This document shows positions 1-8,136 of a stretch of DNA of 64,000 nucleotides, one piece after another. The position numbers and the translations under genes are program-made. Each line of letters starts with the position of its first letter. Positions within the stretch are counted from its first letter, which is position 1. Origin of the DNA: Actinomadura citrea. GTDB taxonomy: Bacteria; Actinomycetota; Actinomycetes; Streptosporangiales; Streptosporangiaceae. The stretch lies in NCBI RefSeq assembly GCF_013409045.1, contig NZ_JACCBT010000001.1, positions 8,658,669 through 8,722,668 of the forward strand, read 5' to 3'. The notes under the pieces were generated by a model. It saw nothing but the letters and a program-made list of their open reading frames with translations, made no database searches and was not told the DNA's origin.

Positions 1-172
1 AGCGGGACGGTTCGGTGTGCCCGCCGCCGCCGTCCCCGCCGCCGTCGCGCAGCCCGACACCGCCTCGCTGGGCTACTGGACCGAGGGCGTCGCCGCCGTC
101 GACGCCTACGCCTGCGCGTCCACGTGCAGCTCGGGGCCGTTCACCTTCGCGTGCGACGGCAGCACCAAGTAG
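1..172 (+). CDS. Cinnamycin-type lanthipeptide precursor (3' part)
   Basis: Reading from base 2 to the TAG at 170-172 gives the end of a precursor peptide; the start lies left of the window. The last 19 residues (bases 113-169) are CASTCSSGPFTFACDGSTK. They match the cinnamycin/duramycin core at Cys1, Cys5, Ser6, Gly8-Pro9-Phe10-Thr11-Phe12, Cys14, Asp15, Gly16, Thr18 and Lys19. The leader ends in Ala-Tyr-Ala, the AxA-type cleavage site of this family. By analogy, Cys1-Thr18, Thr4-Cys14 and Cys5-Thr11 would form thioether rings, Ser6-Lys19 could give lysinoalanine, and Asp15 is the hydroxylation site. Position 4 is Thr where cinnamycin has Ser, so that ring would be methyllanthionine. The known products of the family bind phosphatidylethanolamine. 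Confidence 0.93.
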   Translation, partial: AGRFGVPAAAVPAAVAQPDTASLGYWTEGVAAVDAYACASTCSSGPFTFACDGSTK

Positions 173-185
173 CGCCTCCGCGTTA

Positions 186-241
186 GCGCCCGGCCTCGCG
201 CCGGGCGCGCGGAACACCGATGGGCCGAAGCCATCGGCCCA
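186..241 (+). terminator. Two hairpins between precursor and synthetase
   Basis: Two stems follow the precursor stop. The first has arms GCGCCCGGC (186-194) and GCCGGGCGC (200-208). The second has arms TGGGCCGA (221-228) and TCGGCCCA (234-241). The second region can also fold as CCGATGG (217-223) with CCATCGG (231-237), so two mutually exclusive structures exist. There is no T-tract. A leaky terminator here would keep precursor mRNA in excess over synthetase mRNA, as is usual in lanthipeptide operons; that role is inferred. Confidence 0.5.
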
Positions 242-298
242 TCACCTCCGACCTTCCCCCACAGGCGAGACTGTCCCACAGGCGAGGAGCCCGCCCGC

Positions 299-3200
299 GT
301 GAAGCCGACCTTTCCCGTGGACCTCGCGGCCCGGGCCGCGAACCTGTCCGAGCGGATCCAGATCGTGTCCGCCCTCGGCCCGCCGTCCGGCGCGGAGCCG
401 CTGGAGGCCTTCGACGCCTGGAGGATCGACCGGCTGGCCGCCAAGCTGGCCGCCAAGTTCGGCGCGGAGACCAGCCCCCGGTCGGAGCGGCACACGGAAG
501 AGTCGCTGCGCGAGACCCTGCGGGCCTATCGCGCGCACGAGCTCGGCCTCACCGACCCCGAAGGCCGTCTGGGCCGGATGCTGGCGGACCTCCACCGAGG
601 CTGGCTGCCGGTCTACCGGGAGACGCTGGACGGGTTCGACCCCGGCGACGAGGCGTTCGCGGCGGCGGACTGGCGCTCGGACGAGGTCTACCACGGCCGG
701 CTCGCCACCGCCTGCGAGCCCTTCCTGGTGGAGCTCGGCCGCCGGCTGACCAGCGCGATCGACGGCGGCGGGCCCGCGGTCCGCGTCGACTCCCGGCTGG
801 TGGCCGACTTCCAGGCCTACCTGCTCGACCGGTTCGAGCTGGCGCTGGCCTGGGCGGTGGAGACCGACGCGAAGGTGCACTGCCGGCTGCACGGGATCGA
901 CCCGGCGAGCGCGACCCACGACGACTACCTCGCCTACCTCGACAAGACGTTCGCCGACACCGACGCCTATCACCGCTTCTACCTGGAGTTCCCCCTGCTC
1001 GGCCGCTGGCTCGCCCAGACGACCGGGCAGCTCGCCGAGCACGGCGCCCAGATGGTCGGCAGGCTCCGCGACGACGCCGCCGAGCTGTCCGAGTCGTTCT
1101 TCGGGCGGCCCGTCGCGGCGGTGCGGACCGCGCGGCTCGGCCGTTCCGACCACCACGCCGGGGGCCGCAGCGTCGCGATCGTCGAGGTCGAGCTCGCGGA
1201 CGGCGCGCAGGAGTCCGTGGTCTACAAGCCCCGCGGCCTGGAGGGCGAGGCCGGGTTCCAGGGGCTGCTGGCGCGGCTGCGCGCCGACGGCGTCCTCGAC
1301 TATGCCGAGCGGGCCGTGCTCCGGAGGGACGGCTACGGCTTCGAGGCGCTGATCCCGCCGGGACGCAACCGGGTCGCCACCCGGGAGGAGGCCGAGCGCG
1401 TCTACGCCGAACTCGGCGGCTACCTGGCGATCTTCTATGTGCTGGGCGGCGGCGACCTGCACTTCGAGAACGTCCTCATCGCGGACGGCCACGCCTTCAT
1501 CTGCGACTGCGAGACGGTGCTCGGAGCCCTGCCCAAGGGGTGGCCGCGCCCGTCGGGGACGCTGATGGACTCGGTCTTCAGGACCGGACTGATCGAGTGG
1601 CCGAGGAGCGGCGCGGCACCCGAGGGCGAGATGCGGATCAGCGGGTACACCGGCGGCGGCGGTTACGAGATGCCGATGCCGGTGCCGCAGGTCGACCGCC
1701 TGCAGTCCTTCGCGTCGTCCGTCAGCTACCGCGAAGGAGTGCGGGTCGACCCGGGGGCCGCCAACCGGATCTTCGTCGGCGAGGAGCTGACGCACGCCGA
1801 GGAGTTCGTCGACGCCATCGGGACCGGTTTCGACCGGGTCTACGAGTGGTTCCGGCGGCGGCCCGACGAGGCGATCGCCTGCGTCCGCGAGCTGTTCTCC
1901 GGTTCGGGCGTCCGCTTCGTCAACTGGAGCACCCAGGTCTACTCGCAGCTGCTCGCGGCGGCCCTGCACCCGCGGTGCCTGCTGGAGCCGCTGGAGGCCG
2001 ACCTGCTGATCGAGACCGTCCGCACCTTCCCGCGCAAGTGGGACCAGGACGCGGCCCTCCCCGGCTGGGAGGTCGCGTCGATGTGGCGCCGGGACGTTCC
2101 GCTGTTCAGCGTCGAGGCGGGCGGCACCGCGCTCGTCCACGACCACGTGTCCCGGGTCGGGGCGGATCTGGAGACGAGCCCGCTCGACCACGCCGCGTCC
2201 CGGATCAGGGGCCTGTCCGCGCGGAACCGCGCGCAGCAGCGCCAGTACATCGCCGCCGGGCTGTCCGGCGGCGACGTCACGAGCGCCGACTTCGCCGAGA
2301 CGTGCGTCGAGCGCGCGGCCGCGCTCGGGGAGCAGCTCTGCGCGATGCTCCGCGCACCGGACGCGCCCGCCCCCTGGACGTCCTTCGTGATCGCCCCCGA
2401 CGGGCGGAACGAGGTCGACATCGAGGGCGACCTCTACAACGGCTCGGGCGGCATCGCCCTGTTCCTGGCCTACCTCGACGCCCTCGACCCGCGTCCCGAG
2501 TTCCGCGCGGCGGCTCGGCGGGCGCTGGACCACGCCGTCGCCACCTGGGAACGGCAGCGCATCGGGGCCTTCACGGGGCTCGGCGGCATGGTCTACGTCC
2601 TCACGCACCTGTACCGCCTCTGGGGTGAGCGCGCCCTGCTCGACCGCGCCCTCGAACTGGGCGACGAGCTGGCCGGACGCATCGACGGCGACCGCCACCT
2701 GGACGTCTTCCACGGCGCCGCCGGGCTCATCCCGGTGATGATCGGCCTGGCCGGCGTCGCGGACGGACGAGGCCTGGAGCAGGCGCACCACTGCGCCGCG
2801 CATCTGCTGTGCCGCGCGGAGGCCGAGGGCGACGCCCTGTCCTGGCCCGGCTCCGACCTCGGTGCTTCCGGAGCCAACCTGACCGGCCTGTCCCACGGCG
2901 CCGGCGGCGTCGGCTGGGCACTGATCACGCTGGGCCGGCTCACCGACCGCGCCGAGTACGTCTCGGCCGGACGGCGGGCCTTCGCCTACGAGGCCCTCCA
3001 CTTCGACCAGAGCGCGCAGGACTGGTACGACCTGCGCGAGTTCCCCGGCGGGATGCTCTGGGAGGGACGCCACTACGCCAACGCCTGGTGCAACGGCGCG
3101 GCGGGCATCGGGCTGAGCCGCATCCAGAGCTGGGCGGCGCTCGGCAAGGACGACGACTCGGTGCTGACCGAGGCCAGGAGCGCGCTGACGGCGACGATGC

Positions 3201-3493
3201 GCAACTTCCCGCGCCTGATGAACGACTCGCTGTGCCATGGCCGGTCCGGCAACGCCGAACTGTTCCTGCGGTTCGCGCTGCTGGCGGACGAGCCCGCGTT
3301 CCGCCTGGAGGCCAACGTCCAGGTGCAGGCGCAGTGGCGCAACCTGGAGGACGCTCCGCCCGCGTCCGCCACCGGGTTCTTCCCCGGGCTGATGCTCGGC
3401 ATGTCCGGCTTCGGAATGCACTTCCTGCGGCTGGCCCATCCGGAGCGGGTCCCCTCGGCGCTCCTCCTGGACCCTCCGCCCGCGTCGATCTGA
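299..3493 (+). CDS. lanM: Class II lanthipeptide synthetase LanM
   Basis: A 1064-residue cytoplasmic enzyme that dehydrates Ser/Thr of the precursor and then closes the thioether rings. The N-terminal dehydratase half carries Tyr-Lys-Pro-Arg (about 309-312) and Gly-Gly-Gly-Asp-Leu-His-Phe-Glu-Asn (about 383-391), typical kinase-like dehydratase motifs. The C-terminal LanC-like cyclase carries the zinc-ligand motifs Trp-Cys-Asn-Gly (about 929-932) and Cys-His-Gly (about 979-981). Length is normal for LanM. The start is GTG with GAGGAG nine bases upstream. It follows the precursor by 126 bp and is read with the hydroxylase and exporter genes. Equivalent to CinM; confidence in the class is very high. 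Confidence 0.96.
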   Translation: MKPTFPVDLAARAANLSERIQIVSALGPPSGAEPLEAFDAWRIDRLAAKLAAKFGAETSPRSERHTEESLRETLRAYRAHELGLTDPEGRLGRMLADLHRGWLPVYRETLDGFDPGDEAFAAADWRSDEVYHGRLATACEPFLVELGRRLTSAIDGGGPAVRVDSRLVADFQAYLLDRFELALAWAVETDAKVHCRLHGIDPASATHDDYLAYLDKTFADTDAYHRFYLEFPLLGRWLAQTTGQLAEHGAQMVGRLRDDAAELSESFFGRPVAAVRTARLGRSDHHAGGRSVAIVEVELADGAQESVVYKPRGLEGEAGFQGLLARLRADGVLDYAERAVLRRDGYGFEALIPPGRNRVATREEAERVYAELGGYLAIFYVLGGGDLHFENVLIADGHAFICDCETVLGALPKGWPRPSGTLMDSVFRTGLIEWPRSGAAPEGEMRISGYTGGGGYEMPMPVPQVDRLQSFASSVSYREGVRVDPGAANRIFVGEELTHAEEFVDAIGTGFDRVYEWFRRRPDEAIACVRELFSGSGVRFVNWSTQVYSQLLAAALHPRCLLEPLEADLLIETVRTFPRKWDQDAALPGWEVASMWRRDVPLFSVEAGGTALVHDHVSRVGADLETSPLDHAASRIRGLSARNRAQQRQYIAAGLSGGDVTSADFAETCVERAAALGEQLCAMLRAPDAPAPWTSFVIAPDGRNEVDIEGDLYNGSGGIALFLAYLDALDPRPEFRAAARRALDHAVATWERQRIGAFTGLGGMVYVLTHLYRLWGERALLDRALELGDELAGRIDGDRHLDVFHGAAGLIPVMIGLAGVADGRGLEQAHHCAAHLLCRAEAEGDALSWPGSDLGASGANLTGLSHGAGGVGWALITLGRLTDRAEYVSAGRRAFAYEALHFDQSAQDWYDLREFPGGMLWEGRHYANAWCNGAAGIGLSRIQSWAALGKDDDSVLTEARSALTATMRNFPRLMNDSLCHGRSGNAELFLRFALLADEPAFRLEANVQVQAQWRNLEDAPPASATGFFPGLMLGMSGFGMHFLRLAHPERVPSALLLDPPPASI

Positions 3494-3508
3494 GGAGTGA
3501 TCTCCCCC

Positions 3509-4417
3509 ATGTCCGTCGAATCCTGCGCGGCGTTCCTGCGGTACGCCCTCCGCGACACCGGGATCAGGCAGCAGATGAAGGCCATGACCGCGGTCGCGGA
3601 GATGATCCGCCTCGGCCGGGCGCACGGCTACCTGTTCGACGCCCGGGACCTCGCGGCTGCGTCGTCCTCGCCGGACTTCTCCGAGGCCGCGCCCAGAGCG
3701 GCGTCCGAGAAGGCGGCGTCCGGCCCGCAGGCACCCGCGCCCGCCACGGCCGAACCGACCGCGTTCTACCACTACGAGTACGACATGGCGGACCTTCCCG
3801 GGTTCGACGCCGTCCTCGAACAACTGCCGGCGCTGAAGATCAAGCCGTCCACGGTCGACCTCGCGGAGTTCGACGCCGAGTTCCGCGCGGACGACCTGCG
3901 CTCCACGTCGCTGGCCCCGAACGGCGCGGAGTACCACCGGTGGCGCGCGGCGCCGGCCACCCGGCGCAGGCGCGACTTCCACCTCGTCAACCTGGACTCC
4001 CACACCGACCACGCGGACTACGAGGCCTACTACGCGGCCAAGATCCGGCTGGTCGACGCGCTGGAGAAGGTCTTCGGCGGCGAGGTCCGGCTGTCCGGCA
4101 ACCTGTGGTACCCGCCGTCCAGCTACCGGCTGTGGCACACCAACGAGGACCAGCCGGGCTGGCGCATGTACCTGATCGACTTCGACGAGGGGTTCCCCGA
4201 CGCCGAGCACACCTCGTTCTTCCGGTACCAGCACCCGGAGACCGACGAGCTGGTCACCCTGCGGGAACGCCCGAAACTGGCGCGCTTCTTCAAGGTGGAG
4301 CAGGACCCGGACCGGCTGTTCTGGCACTGCATCGTCAACCCCACCCCCCGGCACCGGTGGAGCTTCGGCTGCCACGTCCCCGACACCTGGCTCGGCGCCA
4401 TCGCGGGCCGGTCGTGA
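3509..4417 (+). CDS. CinX-like lanthipeptide aspartate hydroxylase with Nif11-like N-terminus
   Basis: A 302-residue protein predicted to hydroxylate Asp15 of the lanthipeptide as an Fe(II)/2-oxoglutarate enzyme, by synteny with CinX. The catalytic part (about 85-302) has a candidate metal-binding segment Trp-His-Thr-Asn-Glu-Asp (about 209-214) and a late His in Arg-His-Arg-Trp. The first about 55 residues (Ser-Val-Glu-Ser-Cys, Phe-Leu-Arg, Met-Ala-Glu-like helices and Ala-His-Gly-Tyr) look like a Nif11 leader-type domain, followed by an Ala/Pro/Ser-rich linker. ATG 3509 is preferred over GTG 3497 because GAGGAG at 3492-3497 is correctly placed only for the ATG. It ends in a GTGA overlap with the exporter gene. 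Confidence 0.82.
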   Translation: MSVESCAAFLRYALRDTGIRQQMKAMTAVAEMIRLGRAHGYLFDARDLAAASSSPDFSEAAPRAASEKAASGPQAPAPATAEPTAFYHYEYDMADLPGFDAVLEQLPALKIKPSTVDLAEFDAEFRADDLRSTSLAPNGAEYHRWRAAPATRRRRDFHLVNLDSHTDHADYEAYYAAKIRLVDALEKVFGGEVRLSGNLWYPPSSYRLWHTNEDQPGWRMYLIDFDEGFPDAEHTSFFRYQHPETDELVTLRERPKLARFFKVEQDPDRLFWHCIVNPTPRHRWSFGCHVPDTWLGAIAGRS

Positions 4418-6261
4418 CGGCGCGTCCCGCCACCGCCGCGCCCGCCGGGCCCGGCGCGGTCGCACCCGCCGGGGCGACGCCCGCGATCAGGGCGGTCGGG
4501 CTGCGCAAGCGGTACCCCGGCGTCGAGGCGGTGGCCGGGCTCGACCTGACGATCCCGCCCGGCGAGAGCTTCGGATTCCTCGGGCCCAACGGGGCGGGCA
4601 AGACCACCACGATCGCGATGCTGTGCACGCTGGCGGTCCCGACGTCCGGCCGGATCGAGATCGCCGGCCACGACACGCGGACCGATTCCGCCGCGGCACG
4701 CCGCCGCATCGGGCTGATCTTCCAGGAGTCCACCCTGGACGTCCAGCTGACCGCGGCCGAGAACCTGAGGTTCCACGCCGATTTGTACAACGTCCCGTCC
4801 GGCCAGGTGGAGGCGCGCGTCGAGGAGACGCTCGCCCTGGTAGGGCTGACCGGCTGCCGCGACCGCGTCGTGCACACCTTCTCCGGCGGAATGCGCCGCC
4901 GCCTGGAGATCGCCCGCGCGCTGCTGCACCGCCCGCAGATCCTCTTCCTGGACGAGCCGACGATCGGGCTCGACCCGAACGCCCGCGCCCAGGTCTGGCG
5001 CCACCTGCGGCACGTGTGCGAGACCGAGTCCGTCACCCTCTTCCTGACCACCCACCACCTCGAAGAGGCCGAGCAGTGCGACCGCATCGCGATCATCGAC
5101 GCGGGCCGGATCGTCGCGCAGGGCAGCCCCGCCGAGCTGAAGTCGGTCCTCGGCGCCGACCGGGTGGAGCTGCGCACCGGCGACGACGCGACCGCGGCGC
5201 AGCTGATCGCCGAGCGCCTCGGCCTGGAGGTGACCCGCGACCGCCACGGGCTTCGTTTCCAGGTCCCCGAGGGGGCACGGGTGCTGCCCCGGCTGCTCAC
5301 CGAGCTCGACGTCCCCGTGTACGAGGCGCGGGTCACCCCGCCCAGCCTGGACGACGTCTTCCTGCACCACACCGGGCACCGGATCCGCGACGAGGCCCCA
5401 CCCGAGCCGTCCGCCTGCCCGATGCGGGTCCCGTCGGCGTCCGAGCCGGGCAAGGGCGGGCTCCGGGCCGAACTGCGCGCCATGGGGATGGTGTGGCGGC
5501 GCGAGATGCTGCACTTCCGGCGGGACCGCGTCGGAGCCGCCATCTCCCTCGTGCAGCCGCTGATCTTCCTGTTCATCCTCGGCATCGGCCTGTCGAACCT
5601 GATGCCCGGGCCCAACGGTGACGCCTACCAGCTCTTCCTCTTCTCGGGCGCGCTGGTGACGGCCGCGCAGGGACCCGCGCTCGCCACCGGCACCTCGATC
5701 ATGTGGGACCGGCAGGGCGGCTTCCTGCGCGAGATGCTCGCGGGCCCCGTCAGCCGCGCGTCCCTGCTGATCGGCAAATGCCTCGGCGGCACCACGGTGG
5801 CCACCTGCCAGGCCGCCATCCTCCTCGCCACCGCCGCCCCGGTCGGCGTCCCCCTCGACGGCGTCCTGATCGCCCTCCTGCTGGGCGAACTGGTCCTGGT
5901 CTCACTGGCCATGACCGTCCTGAGCGTCCTGCTGTCGACCATCCTGCGCCGCCCGCAGACCTTCGGCACCGTCCTGACCGTGATCATGGCCCCGATGGTG
6001 TTCCTGTCCGGCGCGTTCTTCCCGCTGAGCGCGATGCCCGTCTGGATGAAGGCCCTGGCACTGGCGAACCCGCTGACCTACGCCGTCGACGTGATGCGCC
6101 GCACCATCACGGCCTACCTACCGGACGCCCCGCACCACCTGTTCCAACCGCTGGCCCTGGGCTCCTGGCACCCGCCGCTCCTCCTCGAATGCGCCCTGAT
6201 GGCCGCCCTGACGACAGCCGCCCTGTCCTATGCCGCCCACCGCTTCACCCGCCTCCCCTGA
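4414..6261 (+). CDS. Lanthipeptide ABC exporter, fused ATPase and permease
   Basis: A single 615-residue polypeptide. Residues about 25-330 form an ABC ATPase with Walker A Gly-Pro-Asn-Gly-Ala-Gly-Lys-Thr (about 58-65), signature Phe-Ser-Gly-Gly-Met (about 156) and Walker B Leu-Phe-Leu-Asp-Glu-Pro (about 176). Residues about 350-615 form an ABC-2 (DrrB-type) permease with about six membrane helices. In the cinnamycin cluster these functions are two proteins (CinT and CinH); here no stop or restart separates them. The GTG start overlaps the hydroxylase stop (GTGA), so translation is coupled. The likely role is export of the mature peptide and self-protection at the membrane. Confidence 0.9.
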   Translation: MTARPATAAPAGPGAVAPAGATPAIRAVGLRKRYPGVEAVAGLDLTIPPGESFGFLGPNGAGKTTTIAMLCTLAVPTSGRIEIAGHDTRTDSAAARRRIGLIFQESTLDVQLTAAENLRFHADLYNVPSGQVEARVEETLALVGLTGCRDRVVHTFSGGMRRRLEIARALLHRPQILFLDEPTIGLDPNARAQVWRHLRHVCETESVTLFLTTHHLEEAEQCDRIAIIDAGRIVAQGSPAELKSVLGADRVELRTGDDATAAQLIAERLGLEVTRDRHGLRFQVPEGARVLPRLLTELDVPVYEARVTPPSLDDVFLHHTGHRIRDEAPPEPSACPMRVPSASEPGKGGLRAELRAMGMVWRREMLHFRRDRVGAAISLVQPLIFLFILGIGLSNLMPGPNGDAYQLFLFSGALVTAAQGPALATGTSIMWDRQGGFLREMLAGPVSRASLLIGKCLGGTTVATCQAAILLATAAPVGVPLDGVLIALLLGELVLVSLAMTVLSVLLSTILRRPQTFGTVLTVIMAPMVFLSGAFFPLSAMPVWMKALALANPLTYAVDVMRRTITAYLPDAPHHLFQPLALGSWHPPLLLECALMAALTTAALSYAAHRFTRLP

Positions 6262-6299
6262 CGCCCCGCACAAGAACGGCGGGATCTCGGCGGGCGCCT

Positions 6300-6722
6300 T
6301 CACTGACCAGGCGGACGGGACGTCCCGCCTTCCGAACGGTCCTGCCGCAGTCGGGCGTTGATGCGCTGGGCCTCGGCGAGTTGGTCTTCGAGGATGATGA
6401 TGCGGCAGGCCGCCTCCAGGGCGGTGCCCTGGTCGACCAGATCGCGGGCGCGCTGCGCCAGGCGCAGCTGGTAGCGGGAGTAGCGCCGATGCCCGCCGGA
6501 CGAGCGCTGCGGAACGATCAGCCGGGAGGTGTCCAGGCTGCGCAGGAACGCCGGGGTCACGCCCAGCATCTCGGCGGCGCGGCCCATGCTGTAGGCCGGA
6601 TAGTCCTCGTCGTCGAACTTGCCTTCGAGCGCGGCGGAGTCGTCTTGCGCGGCCGCCTGCGGTCGCTGCTGGTCGGGCTGGTCGGGCTGGTCGCCGGTCT
6701 GGGCCATGTGGGGTGCTTTCAC
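6300..6722 (-). CDS. MerR-family regulator
   Basis: About 140 residues. The MerR winged helix is clear in the middle: Tyr-Ser-Met-Gly-Arg-Ala-Ala-Glu-Met-Leu-Gly-Val-Thr-Pro, then Gly-Gly-His-Arg-Arg-Tyr-Ser. A coiled C-terminal helix follows (Leu-Glu-Asp-Gln-Leu-Ala-Glu-Ala). The N-terminus is Gln/Asp/Pro-rich. GTG 6722 is chosen because GGAAGG lies four bases upstream; ATG 6707 is the alternative. There is no effector domain. It converges on the exporter gene, so cluster membership is uncertain. The arrangement resembles HspR-like or BldC-like small MerR proteins; the target is unknown. Confidence 0.8.
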   Translation of the reverse strand: MKAPHMAQTGDQPDQPDQQRPQAAAQDDSAALEGKFDDEDYPAYSMGRAAEMLGVTPAFLRSLDTSRLIVPQRSSGGHRRYSRYQLRLAQRARDLVDQGTALEAACRIIILEDQLAEAQRINARLRQDRSEGGTSRPPGQ

Positions 6723-6767
6723 AAAACCTTCCGTACTGCCGTGGCATCGGCAGGCGGCGACGGCAGG

Positions 6768-6838
6768 GGGCCCCGGCGCCATACTGCGGCGCCGGGGCCC
6801 AGAGGTACAACACCACCTACCGGCTCTGATGAGCCGGT
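6768..6838 (-). terminator. Two strong hairpins upstream of the MerR gene
   Basis: A 13-bp perfect stem, GGGCCCCGGCGCC (6768-6780) with GGCGCCGGGGCCC (6788-6800), and an 8-bp stem, ACCGGCTC (6819-6826) with GAGCCGGT (6831-6838). On the minus strand they lie 46-116 bases before the MerR start. They could be a structured mRNA leader or the end of a transcript coming from 7409. Confidence 0.5.
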
Positions 6839-7409
6839 CTTCCGCGTAGGCCGCCCGACTGCGGGCGGGGACGCGGGGATCGCGTATGCGTGACCGTAGA
6901 CCACCGTCCAATCCGGGGAACTGCGGTACCCGCGCGGCGTGACTGGAGCCTGCTGCGGGCGATCCCGATGGCGCCGATCTCTCCTTTCCTCGACATCACT
7001 ACCTGTACTACGTGTTCCAGTACTGCGTACTTCTTGTTCTCCACTACTGACGGTGACTTTCCCGCCACCGGTCCGACCGGCTGCCGAGGCCCCTTGCACT
7101 GCGCTGGCCCCGGCACGCCCGGCCGGCGTCATCCATACCCTCCGGCAGTTCGTCCTCTGCCGCTTCTCATGGATTCGTCTCTCTTCGATGGAAGGAACAC
7201 TACCCGGTGCCGATCCGAAAATCTACTCCGATCACTACAGAGTTTCGTAGATCACAGGTCTTGGTTCTCCTCCGTCGGCCGAGAGTGCCCCGGCCACCGC
7301 GGACAGGCAGAGGGCAGGCCGGGGCCGCCGGCCCTGAGAGTCCGCCGCTGTGGCCCCGCACCCTGCGGAAAGGCTCCGCCCCTACTACCCGCGCGCAGGG
7401 GTGGGAGAC
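6839..7409. other. Gene-poor stretch of about 570 bp
   Basis: No reading frame here has convincing coding statistics. The stretch is less GC-rich than its surroundings, especially 7000-7060 and 7190-7270. It contains short repeats around CAGTACTGCGTAC (about 7018-7031) and GTACTACGTG. It most likely holds promoter or leader sequence for the MerR gene, or a non-coding RNA; no specific element can be named. Confidence 0.4.
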
Positions 7410-7697
7410 CTAGAGGCTCTCGCTCGTCCAGCGCCACGCGCCGTTCTCATGCCGAGCGCGGACCAGTTGCGTACCGCTGGAGTCCGCCAGCTCGGCGACC
7501 AGCCGGATCAACTGGCGGTGGAAGTCGGCGGGCGGGCGGGTTCCGCCCGGCGTGCCCTCCAGGAGCGTCACGCTGACCTTCGCCTCGTCCCGGAGCTGCA
7601 CGGTCAACCGGCCCGTCCTGTCCATGCGGAGGATCACTATCGCGTCGGCACGGATCAGGTCGTCACCCTCGGCGGCGGAGATCCACACTTCGCTCAT
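7410..7697 (-). CDS. Small conserved-type hypothetical protein
   Basis: 95 residues, ATG with GGGGAC ten bases upstream. The protein starts Met-Ser-Glu-Val-Trp-Ile-Ser-Ala and alternates beta-strand-like stretches (Ala-Ile-Val-Ile-Leu-Arg-Met-Asp) with a C-terminal helix (His-Arg-Gln-Leu-Ile-Arg-Leu-Val-Ala-Glu-Leu). It has no signal peptide, no membrane segment and no metal site. Third-position GC is high, which supports it as a real gene. I do not recognise the family; the fold looks like a compact cytoplasmic alpha/beta protein. Confidence 0.65.
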   Translation of the reverse strand: MSEVWISAAEGDDLIRADAIVILRMDRTGRLTVQLRDEAKVSVTLLEGTPGGTRPPADFHRQLIRLVAELADSSGTQLVRARHENGAWRWTSESL

Positions 7698-8136
7698 GAG
7701 CGTCCCCTGCCCGGATCGAGGGCCCCGTACGCCCGGCGTCCCCCTTCCGTGCGCTCCACGCCCTCATCGAGGCTCGCGGACGCGGCCCCACCGGCGTCGC
7801 AGCTGATCAGCGAGGTGCCGCTCGGCCCCGCCGCCCCGGTCGCCGTCCGGCGAGAGGAGCGGTCGCCGGACTCCGGCGGGGTCGGGCCGGAGGGCGTAGA
7901 CTCTGGGTGAGCTAGGGGTTCTCGATGCGGGCGGCCAAGCCGGCGTCCCCCTGGTTTCCGATGATCGGTCTCCCTGAGGCCAGACAGGCCGGCGCGCATG
8001 ACGCCGCTCCACCGTCCCTCTCGAACGCGGACGCCCGTTCTCGGCGCCGGCCCTGCCGCCCACCAGGGCCGCGGTGCGGCGTCCACGGGTCTTTGAGCGG
8101 TCCCGGCCACACGCACACTCCTGATCGGAGCCCCAG
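7698..8136. other. Intergenic region before the STAS gene
   Basis: Divergent space of 439 bp between the small gene at 7410 and the STAS gene. No convincing coding sequence is present. TAGACT at about 7896-7901 is a plausible -10 element for rightward transcription, but no matching -35 stands out. GGAG eight bases before 8137 is the STAS ribosome binding site. Confidence 0.35.

Noticed and set aside
242..4465. A 1407-codon open frame on the minus strand opposite the lanthipeptide genes
   Set aside because: It is an antisense shadow of LanM, hydroxylase and exporter caused by high third-position GC; the plus-strand proteins have clear family motifs and the minus frame is Arg/Gly/Pro/Val-rich noise.
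7694..8116. 140-codon minus-strand frame upstream of the STAS gene
   Set aside because: No ribosome binding site and no family-like pattern; the sequence looks like promoter DNA with GC-biased frames.
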